Positions 1-6,141 of a DNA stretch of 7,200 nucleotides are shown here, one piece after another. The position numbers were made by a program, and so were the translations under genes. The stretch's first letter is position 1. Every line of letters begins with the position of its first letter. The DNA comes from Bacteriovoracaceae bacterium. GTDB taxonomy: Bacteria > Bdellovibrionota > UBA1018. Below the pieces are notes generated by a model. That model did no database searches and had not been told where the DNA came from. It worked only from the letters and a program-made list of their open reading frames with translations. The DNA is taken from positions 1-7,200 of the forward strand of contig CANFHS010000123.1 of NCBI GenBank assembly GCA_947446835.1, written 5' to 3'.

Positions 1-1
1 C

Positions 2-544
2 TACCCGAGCCGGCCCCTGAAGGAAGGCGACCCCGACCCGGCGCCTCTGTTCCGCGTTCCGGAGGGCTATATTCCACCGGTCGGCGCCAGGGTCATGAGC
101 CTGCAGCAGCCCACGGCCAAGATGTCCAAGTCCGACTCGGACGAAAACGGCGCCGTATTCCTGGGCGACTCGGACGACCAGATCCGCAAGAAGCTGAAGC
201 GGGCCGTCACCGACTCGGGCTCCGAAATCCTCTTTGATGTCGAGCAAAAGCCCGGCGTTTCCAACCTGCTTTCGATCCAGGCGGCCCTGACCGGCAAGTC
301 CATCGAGAGCCTGGTGGAAAGCTACCGGGGCAGGATGTACGGGCACCTCAAGGTCGACACCGCCGAAATCGTGGTCACCGCCGTGGCCCCCATCCGCGAC
401 GAAGCCGAGCGCATCCTGAGGGAACGCACCCACCTGGAGGCCATCCTGGCCCGCGGGGCCGAGCAGGCCCGGCAGCGCGCCGAAGCCACTTTGAAGGCTG
501 TTTACGAGCGGATCGGCTTCCTGCCTCGACGCCCCGCCCTGTAA
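2..544 (+). CDS. trpS: Tryptophanyl-tRNA synthetase, C-terminal part (5' end outside window)
   Basis: This is the last 180 residues of cytoplasmic tryptophan-tRNA ligase, a class I aminoacyl-tRNA synthetase that charges tRNA-Trp using ATP. The frame is open from base 2. The class I signature KMSKS lies at 119-133, just after the family segment reading VGARVMSLQQPTA and before a DSD stretch; the KMSKS loop binds ATP in the activation step. The downstream alpha-helical anticodon-binding region is present, with a GVSNLL segment, and the protein ends in the usual helix with VYERIGFLPR followed by a few residues. The gene stops at TAA 542-544. Full-length family members have about 330-350 residues, so about half is missing to the left. 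No defect is visible. The neighbouring scpA lies on the same strand but has its own likely promoter. Identification is firm from the motif and the flanking sequence. Confidence 0.96.
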   Translation, partial: YPSRPLKEGDPDPAPLFRVPEGYIPPVGARVMSLQQPTAKMSKSDSDENGAVFLGDSDDQIRKKLKRAVTDSGSEILFDVEQKPGVSNLLSIQAALTGKSIESLVESYRGRMYGHLKVDTAEIVVTAVAPIRDEAERILRERTHLEAILARGAEQARQRAEATLKAVYERIGFLPRRPAL

Positions 545-562
545 CAATTCCAAGGGGCCGAC

Positions 563-590
563 TTGCCTAATCAACTCAGTTCGTTATGAT
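563..590 (+). promoter_or_regulatory. Putative sigma-70-type promoter for scpA-scpB
   Basis: The 76-base gap between trpS and scpA holds TTGCCT (563-568, 4 of 6 matches to the -35 consensus), a 16-base spacer, and TATGAT (585-590, 5 of 6 matches to the -10 consensus). Transcription would start near 596-598, leaving a leader of about 25 bases that contains the scpA ribosome-binding site. The gap is more A/T-rich than the surrounding coding DNA, which fits a promoter. This is pattern matching only; read-through from trpS is also possible. Confidence 0.5.
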
Positions 591-610
591 CCCATCGATC
601 CACTCATCCG

Positions 611-615
611 AGGAG
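611..615 (+). promoter_or_regulatory. Ribosome-binding site for scpA (decides the TTG start)
   Basis: AGGAG at 611-615 lies five bases before TTG 621-623. It is a strong Shine-Dalgarno match with good spacing. The TTG-initiated protein begins MAHRVPLSVRLNSFEGPLDL, which reaches the ScpA family's conserved N-terminal motif at the expected depth. Together these favour TTG over any internal start. Confidence 0.8.
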
Positions 616-620
616 TAGCT

Positions 621-1445
621 TTGGCTCATCGCGTTCCACTCAGCGTCCGCCTGAACAGCTTCGAAGGTCCTCTGGACCTTCTGCTGTACCTCATCCAGAG
701 CCACGAGCTGGACATCTCGAAGGTCTCGATCACGCAGATCACGGACCAGTACCTGGCCCACGTCAAGCTGATGCAGGAGCTCAACTTCGACATGGCCAGC
801 GAGTTCCTGGTCATGGCCGCCACGCTGCTGCTCTGGAAGTCGCGCTCGCTGATGCCCGAAAACCAGGCCCAGGCGCAGGACGCCCAAAGCAGCGAAGAGC
901 CCGCGCTGACGCAGGAAGAGCTGATCCGCCAGCTGCTGGAGCACCAGCGTTTCCGCAACGCGGGCAACGAGCTGGGCCAGCTGCCCAGGCTGGGCGACGA
1001 CGTGTTCGTGCGTCCCAACCGGCGCCCTCCGGTCGAGAAGATCTGGAAGGAAATGCGGATCACGGGGCTGGCCACCTCGTACCAGGACATGCTGGCCCGC
1101 CAGCGCAAGCGCACCCAGATCCTGAAGAAGGAAACCGTCTCGCTGGCCGGGAAGATCACCGAGTTCGTCGAGACGCTGACCGTGGGCAAGCCCACCCCCA
1201 TGTCCAAATTCATGGCCAGCCGGTTCCGCCCCGAAGTCGTGGTCACTTTCCTTGCCTCGCTGGAACTGTCGCGCATGAAAAAGATGCGCCTCCACCAGGA
1301 AAAGACCTACGAGGAAATTTACCTCGAGCTCATGGAAAAAATCCTCGCGCAGGACCTGCACATGGCCGGCGCGGGCTTCGAGTACCAGGCCCACCACGCG
1401 CTTGGCGGCGGGCTCGAAAAAGAAATCGCCCAGACCAACGCCTAA
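621..1445 (+). CDS. scpA: Segregation and condensation protein A (kleisin subunit of SMC-ScpAB)
   Basis: ScpA is the kleisin that bridges the two head domains of the SMC ATPase dimer and recruits ScpB, forming the bacterial condensin that compacts and segregates the chromosome. The 274-residue length is close to the family norm (about 240-280). The N-terminal domain has the hallmark F-EGPLDLLLYLI at residues 14-25, followed by the helices SKVSITQITDQYL (33-45) and MASEFLVMAATLLLWKSR (58-75), which form the helical bundle that contacts the SMC neck. A hydrophilic linker rich in Q and E (about 79-100) precedes the central ScpB-binding region. The C-terminal winged-helix domain (about 203-250), with VVVTFLASLELSRMKK and a following QEKTYEEIYL, caps the other SMC head. 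Translation starts at TTG 621, supported by AGGAG at 611-615. The TAA stop at 1443-1445 is 9 bases from scpB, so the two form one transcription unit. Identification is firm. Confidence 0.97.
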   Translation: MAHRVPLSVRLNSFEGPLDLLLYLIQSHELDISKVSITQITDQYLAHVKLMQELNFDMASEFLVMAATLLLWKSRSLMPENQAQAQDAQSSEEPALTQEELIRQLLEHQRFRNAGNELGQLPRLGDDVFVRPNRRPPVEKIWKEMRITGLATSYQDMLARQRKRTQILKKETVSLAGKITEFVETLTVGKPTPMSKFMASRFRPEVVVTFLASLELSRMKKMRLHQEKTYEEIYLELMEKILAQDLHMAGAGFEYQAHHALGGGLEKEIAQTNA

Positions 1446-1454
1446 GGACGCTTC

Positions 1455-2756
1455 ATGTCGGACACCAAAAAAGATCCCAAGCCGGACCACGTCGTGACCC
1501 TGATCCAGGATCCGTTCGGAATTTCGACGCCTGCCATCGCGGAAATCCAGGACTCCAACGAGGAGCTGGACCTGGACGCCGAACTGGACCTGGCCGAGGA
1601 CCTGGAGATCAACGAGGAGACCGTGGCCTACGACATGGCCAGCCTGGCCCGCGCCATGCGCGCGGAAACCGAGCGCCATGCCGAGGAGATCGAGTCGGTC
1701 GTGGCCGAAGCCTCCAGCCAGCTCGAGGCCGAAAACGAGGCCCTCCTGGCCCACCAGATCGCCGAAGACGAAGCCCTCAAGCAGGCCGAGGCCGCCGAGC
1801 AGGCGCTGGAAGCCGAGCAGGACCCCGAGCTTCGCGCCGCAATGCCCTCGCAGCCCACCCTGGCCGCCGATGGCACGCTGGACCTGTCGGAACTGCAGTC
1901 GTGCATCGAAACCCTGCTCTTCATGAGCGACAAGCCCATGAGGACCGAGCGCCTGCAGGAGCTGCTGGGCCCCGAGATCGGCTTCTCGATGTTCCAGGAA
2001 GCCCTGACCCAGCTGCGCGACCGCTACCAGGCCGTGCACCACGGCTTCGAGCTGGTCGAGGTCGGCGGCGGCTACCAGTTCCGCACCAAGGCCGGCCGCG
2101 CCGCCCTGGCGCGCAAGCTGGCCAAGGTCCAGACCCAGCGCCTGTCCAGCGGCGCCATGGAAAGCCTGGCCATCATCGCCTACAAGCAGCCCGTCCTGAA
2201 GGACGACGTCGACCAGATCCGGGGCGTCGACAGCTCCCACTTCATCCGCACCCTGCTCGACCGCAAGCTGATCACCATCAGCGGCCGCTCCGAGCTGCCG
2301 GGCCGCCCCATGCTCTATTCGACCACTCCGGAATTCCTGGAGCTGTTCAGCCTTGCCAGCCTGGACGACATGCCCAGCCTGACCGAGCTGGAGCAGATGG
2401 TCCCGTCGAGCGAATCCCGGAACGAAGAAGACCCTCGCGTGCGCGAGATGCGCCGCCTCGTGGGCGAAATGAAGGAAAACAGCCAGTCCATCCTGGACTA
2501 CGACCCCAGGGAAGACGACCAGATCCTCAAGGACATCCGCGAGCGCGTCAGTTCGATCCCGACCTCGACGCCCTACCTGGAAGAGCAAAAAGCGCTGGAA
2601 AAGGCCGAAAAGGAAGCCCGCGAGGCCGCGGCCCGCGGCGAAATCCCGGCGAACACCGAGCTTCCCGTGGCCCTTGGCGAAACCGCGCCGCTTCCGCTCG
2701 AAGTCCCCCCTCCGGTGCAGGCCGCGCCGGCCTACGAGCGCATCAGCGCCGACTGA
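1455..2756 (+). CDS. scpB: Segregation and condensation protein B with long acidic N-terminal and charged C-terminal extensions
   Basis: ScpB is the dimeric winged-helix partner that binds ScpA and regulates SMC head engagement. The family core lies at residues 143-316: LSELQSCIETLLFMSDKP (first winged helix), FELVEVGGGYQFRTK (about 198-212), the signature ESLAIIAYKQPV (236-247) with DDVDQIRGVDS (250-260), then TLLDRKLI, GRSELPGRPMLYSTTPEFLE and a SLDDMPSL tail. Typical ScpB proteins have about 180-280 residues, whereas this one has 433. About 140 residues precede the core: they are rich in E, D, A and L and look helical or coiled-coil. About 115 follow it: a DPRVREMRRLVGEMK helix, a K/E/A-rich helix (377-393) and a proline-rich end. 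The ATG start at 1455 follows AAGGA (1444-1448), which overlaps the scpA stop codon, suggesting translational coupling. No in-frame stop separates the extension from the core. Function of the core is firm; the role of the extensions is unknown. Confidence 0.95.
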   Translation: MSDTKKDPKPDHVVTLIQDPFGISTPAIAEIQDSNEELDLDAELDLAEDLEINEETVAYDMASLARAMRAETERHAEEIESVVAEASSQLEAENEALLAHQIAEDEALKQAEAAEQALEAEQDPELRAAMPSQPTLAADGTLDLSELQSCIETLLFMSDKPMRTERLQELLGPEIGFSMFQEALTQLRDRYQAVHHGFELVEVGGGYQFRTKAGRAALARKLAKVQTQRLSSGAMESLAIIAYKQPVLKDDVDQIRGVDSSHFIRTLLDRKLITISGRSELPGRPMLYSTTPEFLELFSLASLDDMPSLTELEQMVPSSESRNEEDPRVREMRRLVGEMKENSQSILDYDPREDDQILKDIRERVSSIPTSTPYLEEQKALEKAEKEAREAAARGEIPANTELPVALGETAPLPLEVPPPVQAAPAYERISAD

Positions 2757-2760
2757 GCCG

Positions 2761-2783
2761 GAGCGTCCTGGAGCCTGGCGCTC
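2761..2783. terminator. Weak inverted repeat between convergent genes, possible shared terminator
   Basis: GAGCG at 2761-2765 pairs with CGCTC at 2779-2783, and the stem can extend by one G-T and one C-G pair around a 9-base loop. It lies in the 25-base gap after scpB and overlaps the stop codon of the minus-strand gene. There is no T-run on either side, so it is not a classical intrinsic terminator. Position between convergent genes is the main support. Confidence 0.25.
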
Positions 2784-4878
2784 ACTCGGCCGGGGTCGAG
2801 AGAGAGCTCAGGGAATAGACCACGCCCGCGATCCGGATCGAGTCGTCGGTCCGGTCCAGGGACGCGTGGCGGGCCACGCAGCGTTGCAGGGCGGCCTCCA
2901 GGAGGCTGTCGGCTTCCGACGGAGCCCCCTTCTTCTTGAACCGGGCACGCAGCTTTTCCAGCACGGCCTGGAACCGATCCAGCTGTTTCTGCGAGGCATG
3001 CTTCAGCACCTGCTCCAGCCGAAGCTGGAGGTCCGGGCGCAGCTTGAGCTTGGCCAGCGTTTCGCGGGCCCGCGCCACCGGCATCGACTCGGCAAATCGG
3101 GTCACATCCAGGATGGCCTTCTTGCCGGGAATCATGATCTCCGTTCCCGCGGGCGAACAATTCGACGATGCCGTGGCCTTGGACGAGGAATCGCGCACGC
3201 CCACCGCGCAGGCCTTGGCACTGGAGCGCAGCGCCACGTAGGTGTCGAACCCCTGGGGAAGGGCGTTCAGCAGCGCCAGCGCCACCTCGGTGCGGCACTC
3301 GGTTTCCTTGCCGGGGACCTGGCAAAGCGCGGCCGCGACACTGACCCCCTGGAGCGCCTGGAACGTGAAGTAGGACTGGGTCAGTGGCGAACTCATGGCC
3401 TTCGTCAGCACGGGCGCCACCTTCAGGAACGCCGCCCGGAATGCCTGCGGGTTCCTGGGGCGCAGCGCTTGTGCCGCGCGGTCCAGGGCGGCCGCATCCT
3501 TGAGCAGGTGGGCCGAGGCCGCCATGCCGCTGGTGGCGACGAACAAGGCCGCCTCGGTGAGCAGCGCCGGATCGCGACCCAGATTGCCCAGGGCGCTTGC
3601 GACGCCCGGAGTCTTGCGCGGATCGGCGGTCGCGGCGGTCATTCCCAGGTCCCAGGCACTGAAGGCCAGGGACACCGGAAGGAGCGGCGGAAACACCACG
3701 CTGCCCGCGCCCAGCACGCCCGAAAGGGCACGCGGCAGGGTCCGACCCAGCGCCTGGTTCCATTCGGCCTGCGCCTCGCTCCGGGCCTGCTTCACTTCGA
3801 AATCGTTGAGGCCCGTGCGCGAGGCGTACTGGCCGATGGGCCGCAACTTCCCCTTCGCGCCCTCCTCGGCCACCAGCCGGAGGGTCTTCCGCAGGTTCGT
3901 GGCGAACTCGCGCGACAGCTGCTCCTGGCGGGGATTGACGGGCGCGCCCTGCACCTGCTCCAGGTGGTTCTGGGCCCAGTCGCCCGCGCGCGAGTCGAGC
4001 CAGTTCAGCACCGAGTGCGGCTCCTGCAGCAGCTGCAGGGCCAGCTCCGGGCTCCGGGCCGCTTCGGCGGCCAGGTCCTCGAAGGCCATCGACACCTCGG
4101 TCAGCCCTGAAAGCTTGCCGTCGCCGGTCCGCTTGAGCGACTCCCACGCCTGGCGTGCCTCCGGGTCGCGCAGCAGCCCCGCAGAATCCAGGGTGGCCGC
4201 GTTTCTGGCTTCGGCTTCGAGCGCGGCTTTTTGCCGCGCCTCCAGGCGTGCCACCTTCTTTTGCTGCTCCACCAGCCTCTGGCCAGCACCGAGGTTCGGC
4301 ACCGAGCTCATGCCGCCTGCGGCACCGGCCGCCTTCCTCAGGCCTTCCAGGTCCGCGCGGGCCTGGTCAATCTGCTTCTGCGTGGATTGCTGCAGCTGTT
4401 TCAGGCGCAGCGAACGCAAGGTGTTCGCCTTGAACGCTTCCTGCTGGGCCTGGATCCGCGAACGCACCAGGCGTCCCAGCATCGCGGGATGGGACACAGC
4501 CAAGGTCTTGAGCAGCCCCTCCGCGCGCGAATCTCCGGGCTGGACCTGAAGCTCCTGGGGCAAGCCCCCGCTCCGGCGCTGCAGGGCCGCCTGGAGCCCC
4601 GGAGTGTCGCAGCCCATGCCGTCGATGGCCCGGGCGATGGCCTCCTTGGCGCGGGCGGGATCGCCTCCCTGCCATTCCTGGAGCGCTCGCTTCAGCTCGC
4701 TCACCGTCTGGGCCGGAACTTTGCCCTGGAAGCCGCTTCCCTGGAGCACGCCCAGCACCGCTTCGAGCTGGGCCGCGTGCTGGGCCCGCTCCTGCGCCAA
4801 GTCCTTGACCTTCGGCTCAGCGGCCTGGACCGGCAGGGTGAACGTCAACAGGACCAACAGGGAAAGGGAGGGTTTCAC
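2782..4878 (-). CDS. Exported protein of unknown function, alpha-helical, 698 residues
   Basis: I do not recognise this family. The N-terminus MKPSLSLLVLLTFTLPVQAAEP is a classical Sec signal peptide (short basic start, hydrophobic core, V-Q-A before likely cleavage after residue 19), so the protein should reach the periplasm or outer envelope. There is no lipobox cysteine. The mature part is mostly helical, rich in A, L, Q, R and E, with probable coiled coils at about 140-182 and 200-228. A more hydrophobic middle (about 383-415 and 437-458) could associate with a membrane or form a packed core. Six cysteines (90, 519, 528, 557, 574, 667) could form disulfides; five of them fall after residue 518. 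A basic helix containing RARFKKK lies at 644-650. Translation starts at GTG 4878, chosen because it begins the signal peptide; no Shine-Dalgarno is visible before it. The gene ends at 2782 by TGA, facing scpB. It follows the GT87-like gene by 54 bases on the same strand and is probably transcribed with it. The coding frame is supported by the signal peptide and sensible composition; function is not assigned. Confidence 0.85.
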   Translation of the reverse strand: MKPSLSLLVLLTFTLPVQAAEPKVKDLAQERAQHAAQLEAVLGVLQGSGFQGKVPAQTVSELKRALQEWQGGDPARAKEAIARAIDGMGCDTPGLQAALQRRSGGLPQELQVQPGDSRAEGLLKTLAVSHPAMLGRLVRSRIQAQQEAFKANTLRSLRLKQLQQSTQKQIDQARADLEGLRKAAGAAGGMSSVPNLGAGQRLVEQQKKVARLEARQKAALEAEARNAATLDSAGLLRDPEARQAWESLKRTGDGKLSGLTEVSMAFEDLAAEAARSPELALQLLQEPHSVLNWLDSRAGDWAQNHLEQVQGAPVNPRQEQLSREFATNLRKTLRLVAEEGAKGKLRPIGQYASRTGLNDFEVKQARSEAQAEWNQALGRTLPRALSGVLGAGSVVFPPLLPVSLAFSAWDLGMTAATADPRKTPGVASALGNLGRDPALLTEAALFVATSGMAASAHLLKDAAALDRAAQALRPRNPQAFRAAFLKVAPVLTKAMSSPLTQSYFTFQALQGVSVAAALCQVPGKETECRTEVALALLNALPQGFDTYVALRSSAKACAVGVRDSSSKATASSNCSPAGTEIMIPGKKAILDVTRFAESMPVARARETLAKLKLRPDLQLRLEQVLKHASQKQLDRFQAVLEKLRARFKKKGAPSEADSLLEAALQRCVARHASLDRTDDSIRIAGVVYSLSSLSTPAE

Positions 4879-4900
4879 CTGGAAAGGATCGGCATTTTCA

Positions 4901-4922
4901 CGGGTTGCTTTGAGGCAACCCG
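4901..4922 (-). other. Perfect 8-bp hairpin between the GT87-like gene and the exported-protein gene
   Basis: CGGGTTGC (4901-4908) is the exact reverse complement of GCAACCCG (4915-4922), with a six-base loop. In the minus-strand transcript it starts 10 bases after the GT87-like stop codon and ends 22 bases before the GTG start of the next gene. It is followed by TGAAAATG rather than a U-run, so it does not fit a standard intrinsic terminator. It may weaken read-through, stabilise the 3' end of the upstream message, or influence initiation at the GTG, which lacks a clear ribosome-binding site. Confidence 0.55.
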
Positions 4923-4932
4923 CAAGAATCCC

Positions 4933-6120
4933 TCACAGGCAAAGCAGCAGCATGGAGAACCAGTAGGCCGTCACCACCCCGTAGGCGTGGAGAACCGACC
5001 AGTGCTGAAGCCCCAGAGCCTGCACCACCGGATTGAGCTGCAGCAGGAACCAGAACGCCGCAAAGGCCGCCGACAGCCAACGGGACCAGCGCGGAAGCCG
5101 GCTCTCCAGGGCCATCGAAAAGAAGGCCCCTACCAGGAAGACCGATCCCCAGCGCCAGGACAGCGGGTTGAGCAGCTGGACCAGGATCAGCCAAGGGGTG
5201 AGCCACGAAAATACCTCGCGGCCCGGCACCACCTTGAGCAGCCGGGCACTGAAAACACCCAGGAAAAGGCCCAACAGGCAAGCCATGACCCCGAACCCCA
5301 TCATGGGGTGCACGCCCGACCAGCGCAGGGCCGAGATCCAGGCACTTTGATTCAGATCTGAAAGGAACAGGGCCTTGGGCTGCGCGGCCAGCACATGGAA
5401 CCAGCCCCGGGTCAGGAACTGGGCGCGTTCGGTGCCAAACACCAGCGCCGGGAAAGCAGCCCCCCAGAAGAACCAGGCCAGCAGGTACCCCGAAATGACG
5501 AGCCGGACCCGCTTCTCCTTGCGCCCGGAACCCGAAAGCGACTGCACGTTCACCAGGCAAAGCGGCAGGAAGAGCAGGACCCAGGGCAGCTTGAGCCACG
5601 GCAAGGTGCCCCCGAGCAGCCCCGAAATCAGCGGCTGCCGTCGCCTCAGCGCGGCCGAAGCCACCGCCAGGGCCAGGAGCAGCACCTCCAGCTGGCCGTA
5701 GTCGAAAGTCTCGATGATGCCTTTCCAGGCAGCCCCGAGGCCCAAAGCCAGCCAAAGCACGCTCTTCCAGGTGGGCGTCCGCGCACCGATCAGCAGCGCC
5801 GCCATCAGCGCCAGGATGCAAAGCGAGCTGTAGACCTTCCAGGCCGCGGCAGGGTCGCGCGGCAGGTACTGCACCAGGGCCAGAGCGCCCGGCGAGTACT
5901 TGTAGGGCGACGGATCAGCCACCACATAGGGGTTCTCGCGCGCTTCCACCCGGCTCCAGGCCCGGTGATAAACCCCGAAGTCCAGCGGCGCCCCTCCCTG
6001 CTGGAAGGAGGCCGGGTTACCGGGGTACCTCACGTAGAGCAGCGCCCCGACGAAAACGACCAGGAGCAAAGCGACCCACCGAGGGGAAAATTCCTTTAAA
6101 TCTCGCAGGACTTTTGTCAC
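4933..6120 (-). CDS. Polytopic membrane glycosyltransferase of the GT87/DUF2029 (GT-C fold) type
   Basis: This 395-residue integral membrane protein has about ten or eleven hydrophobic segments (for example near 14-30, 92-111, 117-133, 143-159, 164-188, 206-228, 272-293, 303-319, 323-340, 347-366 and 377-395). The pattern matches GT87/DUF2029 proteins. After the first membrane helix comes LDFGVYHRAW with Asp47, the likely catalytic aspartate of the GT-C first loop. Then come ENPYVV (62-67) and PYKYSPGALAL (72-82). GQLEVLLLAL (142-151) is followed by a G-rich helix and LPWLKLPWVL, and later come NQSAWISALRW (257-267) and LNPLSWRWG (317-325). Known members such as mycobacterial PimE transfer mannose from a polyprenyl-phosphate donor on the outer face of the inner membrane; donor and acceptor here are unknown. 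The GTG start at 6118-6120 is the only common start codon before the first membrane helix, and an in-frame TGA lies 27 bases upstream. No Shine-Dalgarno is visible. The gene probably leads an operon with the exported-protein gene downstream. Confidence 0.8.
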   Translation of the reverse strand: MTKVLRDLKEFSPRWVALLLVVFVGALLYVRYPGNPASFQQGGAPLDFGVYHRAWSRVEARENPYVVADPSPYKYSPGALALVQYLPRDPAAAWKVYSSLCILALMAALLIGARTPTWKSVLWLALGLGAAWKGIIETFDYGQLEVLLLALAVASAALRRRQPLISGLLGGTLPWLKLPWVLLFLPLCLVNVQSLSGSGRKEKRVRLVISGYLLAWFFWGAAFPALVFGTERAQFLTRGWFHVLAAQPKALFLSDLNQSAWISALRWSGVHPMMGFGVMACLLGLFLGVFSARLLKVVPGREVFSWLTPWLILVQLLNPLSWRWGSVFLVGAFFSMALESRLPRWSRWLSAAFAAFWFLLQLNPVVQALGLQHWSVLHAYGVVTAYWFSMLLLCL

Positions 6121-6123
6121 GCC

Positions 6124-6129
6124 AGAGGG
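6124..6129 (+). promoter_or_regulatory. Possible ribosome-binding site for the pseudouridine synthase gene
   Basis: AGAGGG is the only purine-rich Shine-Dalgarno-like run before the gene. It lies 12 bases before ATG 6142, which is long, and 3 bases before an in-frame GTG at 6133, which is short. The family's usual N-terminus (ERVQKILAQTGIASRR) favours ATG 6142, but the three-codon-longer GTG start cannot be ruled out. Confidence 0.4.
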
Positions 6130-6141
6130 TATGTGTGCCCC

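Noticed and set aside
576..2588. A 670-codon open frame on the minus strand, antisense to scpA and scpB
   Set aside because: Its protein is a low-complexity mix of H, A, G, L, V and Q typical of the complement of GC-rich coding DNA, it spans two well-supported genes and their gap, and it has no motif or signal sequence.
2674..4110. A 478-codon plus-strand frame beginning inside the end of scpB
   Set aside because: It overlaps the scpB 3' end and runs antisense to the exported-protein gene; the R, G, Q and H bias marks it as a shadow.
2732..4147. A 471-codon frame on the same strand as the exported-protein gene
   Set aside because: It is rich in G, P, R and A, as expected from a shifted frame in GC-rich DNA, while the 698-codon frame begins with a clean signal peptide and has a balanced composition.
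6131..6133. ATG at 6131 as start of a plus-strand gene
   Set aside because: It is out of frame with the pseudouridine synthase, sits one base from the only Shine-Dalgarno-like run, and opens only a short frame with no family features.
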